Source: Liolophura sinensis
Lineage: Eukaryota; Mollusca; Polyplacophora; Chitonida; Chitonidae
Length of the DNA stretch: 64,000 nt
Direction: 5' to 3'
NCBI RefSeq assembly: GCF_032854445.1
Contig: NC_088307.1
Coordinates: 11,794,017 to 11,858,016 of the forward strand
In this document: one piece after another, positions 11,915 to 21,327 of the stretch
How positions within the stretch are numbered: position 1 is the first letter of the stretch
Layout: each line of letters opens with the position of its first letter
Notes under the pieces: generated by a model
Told to the model about the DNA's origin: nothing
What the model saw: only the letters and a program-made list of their open reading frames with translations
The model's database searches: none
Translations under genes and position numbers: made by a program

Positions 11915-12799
11915 GTCTGATAATTCATCAGCTCTTCAGCAGGGAAGATCAAACAGTAACATCCCAATGTGGGTTTTCATCCAGACCCTCCCCTTGTTAA
12001 CCCTCCCTGCTGAACAACTGCCAGCTGTACAAGTTTGTCACTTTTGTCTAAATTTCAAATGATAAAATTTCTAGATTGTTTAATTCACCCAACTTTTAAA
12101 GGGCCAGTGTTCATAGTACAAAACTAACAAACGTAAAAATTACAACTTTGTTTAATTGTTGTAAGACTGGATTTTTGTCATGCCAGTTTCTGGCGACCTT
12201 GTACAGCTGGTTTCCGGCCTTGACCTTACCACCCACTATGTGGCTCCCTCTGGTGTTGACCCCTAGAAACTCTGCCTGCATGAACCTAGCATTCTGCCCA
12301 GCGCCATTTGTATAATAACTAATCTTTATTTACCACATGTTTCTATCAGACACCCTGCATGGTATGTTTCATACAAAATTGATCATACAACAGAGATTTG
12401 TTTTCTCTTTACTTCTTGTCTAAGCAAACACATTCTGAGTGTATTATGATTTAATGACGACATGCACCTTCAAAATGTCCTTATATATCCTGATCTCCTG
12501 ATATGTCAATAGATATGCCATATTCTTGAATTTGTTTTTTTGAATAGGATTTGTGTTTAACGCCATATACTGCAGAATTGTCCACTTATTTCACGGCGAT
12601 GAGGTTTGTGAGTGGAGGAAACCGGAGTGCTTGTAGAAAACCACATCCGTTCTACATCTACCTGACAAACCTTTTGAAATAAATACGTATCCCAGGCAGC
12701 AAGATCTTATAGAAGATCTTTTTTATTCCCTTTACTTTCTTCATCATCAAGCACAAACAGGTACTGACAACAATGCAGTGGCCCAGAACACGCGTGCAA
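11915..12799. other. 3' flank of the secreted-protein gene
   Basis: No clear AATAAA close to the stop codon. A decayed repeat at about 12,540-12,660 ('gtgtttaacgccatatactg', 'ggaggaaaccggagtgcttg') resembles an inverted SINE-like element. Otherwise nothing recognised. Confidence 0.4.
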
Positions 12800-13412
12800 G
12801 AGAAAGCTGTATAACATAGGCCAAAACGTGAACCATTCGTCTCTAAAACAAGCTTATGGAGTTTAACAATATGAATTATGAAGAGCGACTTAACGTTGAG
12901 GACGTCAGCTGAGCGAACTGAGCGACACCAAAGGCAGACAGAGGGTTGTGTCAAAATGCGAATCTAGGTGTGGAAACATTCGTGTAACAGGCGTGATCAT
13001 AATAACGTTGCGGGTCAATATTTGCCAGACCATTTTCCAAAAAAAACGTTGAACAGAAACCGGAAAAGAACTAAGAAAAAATATACAATAAGAAATTAGG
13101 ACAAATTCGTGCAAAGAGGAACAATTAACATTTATCAGTGGAGATGGAAGTTCTCCATCAATCAAAACAGCATCCAAATCATCTACCATGCTTGTGCACA
13201 CGTTGTCGTTAATCATATTATATACCTGGGTTGCGATTTTAGTGCACCTGTTCATGTACTGAACCTGACGAACGTATTCAATATGATGAATACATACAGG
13301 CCCTGGCCCACAGGGTTCTTAAAGAAGACAAGATTACACATATAGAGTAATTTACACAAAAAAATAATAGGGCAGTTTAGAAACCCGAAACCAAACTTCA
13401 TTTCCTATCAAC
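12800..13412 (-). repeat. Dispersed repeat, copy 2
   Basis: Homologue of 6560-7205, in the same orientation. The minus-strand frame again has 'QYMNR', 'ATQ' and 'SMVDD' but is interrupted by an in-frame stop upstream of them ('LL*EPCG'). With the other copy it brackets the secreted-protein gene. Coding relic, probably of a transposon. Confidence 0.6.
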
Positions 13413-13426
13413 TCATTTTGGTGTTA

Positions 13427-13690
13427 CTAGAGGTAAGCTAGAGAAACTGGTGTGAGTTCTTCCCTAGCTCTCTTTCTAGTAACGTTTTGCATCCGTTCAA
13501 CCTGTCGGCTAAAGGATGGAGCTGGATGGGTGTACCCATATTGTCCAACATGACTTAGCCTTCCGTCTGTGGTTGTAATGGTTGCTTTGTAACCCTGTAC
13601 AGCACATTTCCAATCTGTCCAGAGATCTCTCTTTCTGCTTATTCTAAACTTAAATCCATTCCGCATGAGCGTCACACCTCCTGTCCTAGA
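13427..13690 (-). pseudogene. FLYWCH-like zinc-finger fragment
   Basis: The minus-strand frame reads RNGFKFRISRKRDLW, then WKC, then GYKATITTTDGR, then YTHPAPS. This follows the FLYWCH finger layout (G-F-K-F ... W-x-C ... C ... H-x-H-x-P). The second zinc cysteine is tyrosine here (GYK for GCK) and one histidine of the usual HxH is missing, so the finger is probably dead. A basic tail (RKRAREELTPVS) follows. FLYWCH fingers occur in MULE-type transposase genes and their host relatives. Position next to the dispersed repeat favours a transposon relic. No transposase core is visible nearby. Confidence 0.5.
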
Positions 13691-13839
13691 CGTAACGTAC
13701 CCGAGTCTTGTCTGTTCAGCTTTTATGTGAGAGAATGTTGCACTACGCTATGCTCGAATTATTTATTAGCCACTATGACTGGCGTTTTGAGTGAATAAAG
13801 CCAGAAGTTGATGTAATAAATTATGAAAGAACATTGCTC

Positions 13840-14590
13840 ATCAGACTGTGTGATTGTGGTGTTATGCGTGGTTGTGGTGTTATGTGTGGCTGTGGTGTTA
13901 TGTGTGGCTGTGGTGTTATGTGTGGCTGTGGTGCTAGGTGTAGCTGTGGTGTTATGAGTGGTTGTTGTGTTATGAGTGGTTGTGGTGCTAGGTGTGGTTG
14001 TGGTGCTGGGTGTGGCTGTTGTGTTATGTGTGGCTGTGGTGCTAGGTGTGGCTGTGGTGCTAGGTGTGGTTATGGTGCTGGGTGTGACTATGGCTGTGGT
14101 GCTGGGTGTGACTGTTGTGTTATGTGTGGCTGTGGTGCTAGGAGTGGTTGTGGTGCTGGGTGTGGCTGTGGTGTTGGGTGTGACTGTTGTGTCATGTGTG
14201 GCTGTATCGCTAGATGTGGCTGTGGTGTTATGTGTGGCTGTGGTGTTTTATGTGGCTGTCGTGTTATGTGCGGTTGTGGTGCTGGGTGTGACTGTGATGT
14301 TCTGTGTAAAAGCCTTGCGCTAGGTGTAGAAGTAGCGCTACGTGTGGCTGTGGTGCTAGGTGTGGGTGTGGTGTCATGTGTGGCTGTGGTATTATGTGTG
14401 GCTTTGGTGTAATGTGTGGCTGTGCTGTTAGGTGGGGCTGAGGTGCTAGGTGTGGCTGTAGCGCTAGGGTTGGCTGTGATGTTATGTATGGCTGTCGTGT
14501 TATGTACTGGTGTGATGGAGGGTGTGACTGTTATGTTCTGTGTAAAAGTCTTAAGTGTGGCTGTAGCGCTAGGTGTGGCTAGCAAATAAA
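13840..14590 (+). repeat. 18-bp minisatellite
   Basis: About forty imperfect units of the form tgtggctgtggtgctagg / tgtggctgtggtgttatg. As 18 is a multiple of three, several frames stay open for over 100 codons: Cys-Gly rich (CGVMCG) on plus, Val rich on plus, Thr/Pro rich on minus. These are products of the repeat and not genes, as there is no start context, signal peptide or flanking coding sequence. Confidence 0.9.
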
Positions 14591-14599
14591 ATCCATATT

Positions 14600-15155
14600 C
14601 GTGAATCAAATCAAATTTTTCAACGAGGGTGATTTTTTTGCAGAGATAAAATTATGGTGGCTTTTATAATAGCAAAAATCCTGTTGGATTTACTCTGATC
14701 GATTGTTTTGCCTAATAAAACAAGTGTAGCCTCTTCAACTGCATTGAACCCAGTCGATAATAGAATAACCCTGCTTTTTTAGCACCTGCGTTTATTATGT
14801 CATCCCCAACTCTTTTACTGATTTTTGTTGAAGACCTGTTAATTAACTGTACATAATACTTACACGTACCCAAACTTCTTTTATGCAACTGAAACCATGG
14901 TTGCGCTTAATTATATGTAAACTCTTGTTTCTGTATACATATATCTTGATTTTGCATGGAGCTTTTGTTTTTACATGAATTCGTAGACTTTTGCCTCCCT
15001 CGACTCAGTATGTAATTTGTAATTATTGTTATTAGCGATGCCATATTTTCTTGATGGAGGCAGAATACAAGTCAAGTGAAGTTTTTTAATTAAACCCTGA
15101 ACGTAACAGCATGTATTTCGTCCCATATCAAGTATAATACGTCCTAGTCCTCTAA
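14600..15155. other. Unassigned stretch upstream of the GPCR
   Basis: AT-rich with no repeat family or reading frame of note. A first exon or promoter of the GPCR could lie here but shows no clear mark. Confidence 0.4.
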
Positions 15156-15908
15156 AGTTATCCACAGACTAGTGCCCGTCCAGATGATGGGAAGTTCGGA
15201 CTTGTCGCAATGGTCTTTAACCATGTCACAGGATGTTACCCACCGGAGGAAGCCTTGTGTGTGTTTGTGGGTAATGTTCTCGCCATTTCTCTCATTGTCC
15301 TCGTTCCTCACATGAGAACTGGTCTGAACTTTTGCTTGACATCGCGGGCTCTTGTTGATTTGATTGTCCTCATATTTAGTTCGCTGATGACAGTGAATGT
15401 GTTGATAGACCCACGACACATGGTGTTTGACGACGGTGTTTGTATATATGTGAGTATACACACAATTAAAACTAAAATGTTTTCCCTAATAATATTACAA
15501 AGAACAATTCAGCAGTGGTAAAGGTGGGAAAACAGCCATAATGTTGGATAACCACTTTCAAAAGTCGTATAGATTTAAAGCTTTACAAAATGGTATTTAT
15601 TTATTTGATTGTTTCAGGACACCATACTGAAGAATGTGTCACTTACAGAACGACAGTCACTTTATAGGGTGAAAACCGACTTTTGAAAAGTTACTAACAA
15701 AGTATGAAGTAGAGATATGTAACTTATACCTCTGGAAGGCAAGTGGTCTTCAACGAACGTTAGACTACAGAAATGGTCACGCTATTGTCGTAGTCTGCTC
15801 ATTGTCACCAAAGCCACACAAAAGAACTAAAGAACATATTGTATACTCAACAAAAATATAAACGCACGAAGCAATTTTACATTGTTTTCTCTCAGTTATA
15901 ATCACGTG

Positions 15909-16202
15909 TTAACTCCACATGGGGCCTCCGTGGCTCAGTCGGTTAGCGCGCTAGCTCAGCGCAATGACCCAGGAATCTCTCACCAATGCAGTCGTTGTGA
16001 GTTCAAGTCCAGGTCATGCTGGCTTCTTCTCCGGCCGTAGGTGAGAAGGTCTGCGCAGCAACCTGCGGATGGCCGTGGGTCTCCCCCGGGGCTCTGCCCG
16101 GTTTTCTCGCACCATAATGCTGGCCGCCGTCGTATAAGTGAAATATTCTTGAGTACGACGCAAAATACCAATCAAATAAATAAATAAATACTTAACTCCA
16201 CA
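15909..16202 (+). mobile_element. Full-length SINE family A with target-site duplication
   Basis: Complete element at 15920-16191: tRNA-like head with A box ('tggctcagtcggttagcgc') and B-box-like 'gagttcaagtcc', central region, tail and aaat repeats. It is bounded by 11-bp direct repeats 'ttaactccaca' at 15909-15919 and 16192-16202. It lies in the GPCR intron. Best reference copy of this family in the window. Confidence 0.95.
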
Positions 16203-17764
16203 ATTAGGATAAGTATTAGCACTGGATGATTTGATTGCCCTCCTATTTGTTGCAATGTTGTCACTGTATATACAGCATAGGGAAACATCTACAATGCTGA
16301 ATTAACAATTTCAATAGTATTGGATACTTAACAATTTAAAAATACTATTAATTTATATATTTAATTGTTGTTGAACACCATGCCGAAGAATGTTTCACTT
16401 GTACGACGGCAGTCGCGTGGGTTCCTTGGGTATGTTACCGTCGATTGGCAGGTAATAATGAACTCCTTCCCATACCCACTTGTAATGCAGAGCCATGTAC
16501 ACTATCCTGGTGGAGGAAAAGGGCGCTTCAAGCAAGGTAAAACTGCGCAAATAGTCGTACGACCGTCGCCGATAGTTTACTAGTATTTGCATCAAGGCCA
16601 CATAGCTGAGTAGAAATTGTGATAATGGAACACTATGTTGATAAGAGATTAAGAAAAGTAGGTGTTGTGTTCCACACACTCGTGATGAGGTTTTACATTG
16701 TAAAAGTCTTGTAATGTAACTTGCAGACAATTATTGCCCGTCGTAAGATTTAATATGTTGGTATTCATATGTTGCGTCATTGAATAACTCAAAATGTTGA
16801 CATTATAATATTTGTGTTTTAAGAATGCATTTTGAGATCAGGGACGGATTTTGGCATAATCTAAACAAGCTACGGCATAGAGGTTCTCAGAGATATCAGA
16901 CTTTTTTTTGTTTTTTACCTTTAAACTTTATGGGTCATTTTCTCAGTAATCTTTTACTTATAGGTGAACAGAGTTATTTCTATATTCAAATGCTTGAGCG
17001 TCTTTAACTTTTTTCACAAAAATGAAAACATTTTGGCCAATGCGAACAACCAATGCGGTTTTCCAAACCCCAAGTACTGTCACACAATTATTTATGGCCC
17101 ATGACAAAATTGAAGACTTGGCCTGAAGTTGAGGTTGATAGTAAGTCTTACGACAGTTTTGAATAATACTGACTCCTATCATGATGAAAATTATGATGAA
17201 ATTAATTGTTACATCCCTGTCAAAATAAGTGGTGTTTATTGTTCCGTCATTTCATTTCCAAGAAAATACGCACTTGTATCCTTCCGTAAATGTAAAAAAA
17301 ACTTCCCCGTTCTGCTTTAAATGTTAAGAAATTCCATTGTGTCTTCCTTCTGAACTTTTAAGGGAATACAGTGTTTCAAATAATACTAAGAAGTTCATCG
17401 GCGTGTTCATTTGAATGCATCAGGATATCCACTGCTTCGTAATGTTGTAATGATAATGACGTTCTCTGCACCCGTGCTGCCATAAAATTATTGTTAAGTG
17501 TTGCTCATTAGTCAGTGTGACTGTAACTACAAGGAAATGACATTTTCCTGAACTGCTGTAAATATGCTCAGGGGATTCATTCTTGTCTCTTTTTGAATTT
17601 TCCTGTGGCATTCTACTGTAAATGTTAAGAAAATGCGCTGTTTAGCCCTATTTTTGAACTATTTAGAAAGTTCTTTATTTCATCTTGCGTTAGATGTTTT
17701 TATCTTCCGTCTTTCTGTAACTGTTGAACCTATGGATTTAAGTGGTTCTAAAATTGTTAAGAAA

Positions 17765-18030
17765 TTTTTTTGTTCTCACCTTCTGGAAATTTTGAGGAAA
17801 CCCATTGCTCTGTCCTTCTGAAAACGCTGAGGAAACCCATTGCTCTATCTCTCCTGAAAGGTTGGGTAAAGGCATTGTTCTGTTCTTCTGGAAAGGTTGG
17901 GGAAACCCATTGTTTTATCCTTCTGGTAAGGTGGAGGAAACTCATTGCTCTCTTCTTCTGTAAATGTTGAGGAAACCCATTGTTCTGTTCTTCTGGAAAG
18001 GTGTAGGAAACCTATTGTTCTGTTCTAGAA
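17765..18030 (+). repeat. 35-bp minisatellite in the GPCR intron
   Basis: About seven units of the type 'gaggaaacccattgctctgt' + 'ccttctggaaaggtt'. Related but eroded units seem to extend upstream to about 17,130. It ends about 140 bp before exon B. Confidence 0.8.
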
Positions 18031-18853
18031 GGTTCAGTTATTACCAAATTTGGGGTTGAACCCAGGTCATCCTCATTTGAGGAGTGTTTCTCGTTTTGGG
18101 AATAGGCTGTTTACCATTCTTACATGGTACATCGAATTAATTAACTTTTCTTTTATTTATTTGTTCCCGCAGGTCAGCTGTTCAATTCAATACCTAGGGG
18201 ATCCATGGTTTGTTCCACGCTGACGTTCGTGCTCGTGGCAATGGAACGCCACACATGTGTCTGCCGTCCTTTGACGTCACGGGGAATGTGGACTCGTGAA
18301 GAAAGTAGGCTTGCTATTGGCTATAATCTGGTTAGTTTCTCTCGGAGCTGCAGTTCCGATGTCTACGCTGGTGCTGACTTACCGCCTGTGTTCAGCAACG
18401 TGACGATGTCGTATGTGCCATGGTCGAGGAGGGTATTACGACATCACAGTTTATTGGCAACCACCTTCCTGCCTACACCGCTGCTAGTGTTCCTCTACTG
18501 CAAGATGATCCACTCTCTACGGATCCCAAAACAAGAGAGTGACCGCAGTGGTGCGGAAGTCAGAGGGCCCCGCAGACCACTACGTAAAACTGTTATGTTA
18601 ACCCTGATAACTGTCATCAACACAATCCGCAGGCTGCCGCTAGATACTAGCTTTTTAATATCCCAGATTAACTTCGGGGTACTACAGGATTTTAGCCTGA
18701 GGTCGCTGACGTTTTATTATTTTTTTCCTTTTGACGCTAATGTTCATCAACAGTTTTGCTAACCTCATTATTTACATGGTTATGGACTCTAACTTTCGAG
18801 AAACTTTCAAAATATTGTGCTACAAATGTTGTAAAAAGTGCAGATACAAGTAG

Positions 18854-19498
18854 TCTATAAATGGTTACTCGTAAAACTCTTTCCCGCCTTCAACAAAGCG
18901 ACCCAAAGCAGTACAACAGTTTTGTTTTGTCCAGTTGTTTCAGTGTATGTGTATTTATAAAACGTTTCATAGGAAGATAACCTTGCGTTTTAACCGCGAT
19001 TTGGATCTCTAGCTAATCAGAGCCTTTCATTTAAATGTACTGTTGAATTTTAAAATCTTAAAATTTAGCATTTTTTTGACATTTGTGCTTATATCATTTG
19101 CTAATATAAATAAGATCTCTTTGATATTCTCAGGTTTGTTGAATGTCTTCGCGTTTTTTGCGCTAAATGTTTACCAACTGCTACATTTTCCACTCGATGA
19201 AAAATAAACTTGTTTTTAAAAGTAACGTTTATTTTTAAAACAGTTGTGTTCAGGAGGGAGTGAAACATTCCACTTTTAAAGTGGGCATCCAAACGTTGCC
19301 AGTGGCAAAAATAATGCTCTGATTACCGCGCAACGCTAGACGGGTCACTTTCATGGGGATGGTTTATTATTGCATCCAGCAAATGACTCATGTGCATACA
19401 GGTATATAAATGTTTATTTTCTTGATGTTGTTCTGTTGTGAACTGAGAATTTGGGATTAGTCCCTTGTATATATTATGTATAGCAAGTTACACAATAT
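18854..19498. other. Unassigned stretch
   Basis: AT-rich, no gene or repeat recognised. Confidence 0.4.
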
Positions 19499-19691
<193 letters not shown>

Positions 19692-20054
19692 AACATACAC
19701 ACGCCCCCGCGCCATGCCACATCAATCGACACTTTCCAAAGACCATCCCACACATATCTTAAAGTTAATGTTATTGTGCACAATACGCCTTTTACGTACA
19801 AGTAGGTCACTCGTTAGGACGTAAAATCCGAAAACTGCTACAACTGGCTCAGTCAATGTCCACTCAACCAAAATCAACTTAATATTGAATGGCCAAGCAG
19901 CACCAGGCGACTTTATTCGATTGTGTATTACAACCTGAACATTAATATGTGAACGTCGCCAACGAGATATAATATATCAATATCTGATCTACCAACTTAC
20001 CACAGTGTGTATAAAATGTATGTCATTAATTTAAACTGTCCACGTTTTTGTGAG

Positions 20055-20300
20055 ACTTTCCTCTCCATTCGTACGTGGGAAGGTCTGCCAGAAATTTGCA
20101 GGATGGATGTGGGTTTTCAAGAGTATACGTATGTCTGTTTCGACTTTCCTGCCGCCATGATGCTGTAGCAAACTGTATTTATGTATCGTTATTACCGTTG
20201 GTAATTCGCCTTGTTACATAGCTGCTTTTCTAACTTATACATTACCACTGATCATGGATTATGAATGAAAAACAAAAACCAACGAAATAAATAAATAAGT
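20055..20300 (+). mobile_element. Decayed SINE family A
   Basis: 'tcctctccattcgtacgtgggaag'-type central region, interrupted middle, and an 'aaataaataaata' end at about 20,285-20,299. The typical tail is lost, so this is an old copy. Confidence 0.5.
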
Positions 20301-20450
20301 TCTAAAAATGTTTTAATGGTATATGCTGCTAAAGGTCACATATCACCAATGGTCGGCATTCAATATGTTCAGTTTTTCACAAGCAACTCAGCAGTATGAA
20401 ATTAATAGATTGAACACTTCAAGTATCTTCAGGTACAACCCGACTCTGTT

Positions 20451-20706
20451 ATTTATATATTTGATCGGTGTTTTACGCTGTTCTCAGTAAGATTCCACGT
20501 ATACGACGGCATTCAACAATGTGATGGGAGGAAACCGGGCCGACTTCAGGGGAATTCACAACCATCCGCAGGTTGCTGAAAGACCTTCCCACATATGGTC
20601 GGAGAGGAAGCCAGCATGAGGTGGACTTGAACTCACAGCCATCGTATTGGTGAGAGGCTCCTGAGTCATTGCGCCACGCTGGCACGCTAACCACCTCGGC
20701 CACGGA
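20451..20706 (-). mobile_element. SINE family A, near full length
   Basis: Reverse-complement tail ('gatcggtgttttacgctgtt') at the left, central region, and tRNA-like head ending 'ctaaccacctcggccacgga' at the right. Followed directly by a family B tail. Confidence 0.9.
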
Positions 20707-20860
20707 GCATGATACTTCAGTGGTGGCAGCACTTTGGCGGCATGGGCACGTCGTGCCACCAGGAGACACACTACATGTACATACACACTTAATGAGTCCT
20801 CGACGTCATATGATTGAAAAATTGCTAAGTATGACGTAAAAGCACAATGTAATGACTGTA
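20707..20860 (+). mobile_element. SINE family B, 3' part
   Basis: 'catgatacttcagtggtggc' body and tail 'gacgtcatatgattgaaaaa' ... 'aagtatgacgtaaaagcaca'. The head is missing, and it joins the inverted family A element without a gap. Confidence 0.7.
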
Positions 20861-21246
20861 CACAGGGAAAGGCAGAAAATAAATTGGTTTTGCATAAAAA
20901 ATACAATGTGTTTATGTATGCGTCGGGTTTTACGTCATACAATACGATACAATGTAGAAAAAACACATAAATTACGATATTACAACATAATCTTTCAAGT
21001 AATCGTGAGGAAAAGATACACACGTTGTTTATCTCAGGTACACCTTAACCGCAACAACTATGCAACGGCACAGTATGTGTATTTTGTCCAACATGTGTTC
21101 ATGTATGCAAACTTTAAATGAGTACCAAACTCTCTACCTGTAATACACATCAAGTTTACATCGCGAGCTACACATACACATTCATACACAAAAACCACAT
21201 ACTTTCTGAGAATAAACCACCCTCTTTAGCGTAAATACATGATGTG

Positions 21247-21327
21247 AGGCTGTGGTGGGTTCCGACAGACGTCAGGCTGCAGTGGGTTCCGACAGATGTC
21301 AGGCTGCGGTGGGTTCCGACGGTCTGC
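21247..21327 (-). repeat. Three 27-bp repeats across the TLR stop codon
   Basis: Units 21247-21273, 21274-21300 and 21301-21327 differ by only a few bases. The unit is nine codons, so the last TLR codons (SEPTAA) and the TGA stop recur in frame downstream. Losing one stop would only add another SEPTAA-type repeat. Confidence 0.85.

Larger units (their letters stand above)
15210..18853 (+). pseudogene. Rhodopsin-class GPCR, frameshifted
   Basis: Exon A (15210-15441, possibly from the acceptor at 15,168) encodes GNVLAISLIVL (helix 1, Asn1.50), LTSRALVDLIV (helix 2, Asp2.50, 28 residues after Asn1.50) and loop 1. It splices at T|gtatat to exon B (18173), and the split codon rebuilds the conserved loop Cys before QLFNSI. 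Exon B has helix 3 with MERH in place of DRY, and helix 4 only in the +1 frame (IIWLVSLGAAVPM, from 18320). A Cys-containing loop 2 appears in the +2 frame (from about 18384), helices 5-6 in the original frame (LLVFLYCKMIH; RKTVMLTL with RRLP for CWxP), and helix 7 in +1 (18731-18853; FANLIIY for NPxxY, then FRETFKILCYKCC). Four shifts within 680 bp mean a pseudogene unless the assembly is wrong. Helix 1 lacks its first half. Ligand unknown. Confidence 0.75.

Noticed and set aside
13834-14412. 192-codon Cys/Gly-rich open frame that could pass for a metallothionein-like or keratin-like protein
   Set aside because: It is the translation of an 18-bp minisatellite; two other frames are equally open and no gene context exists.
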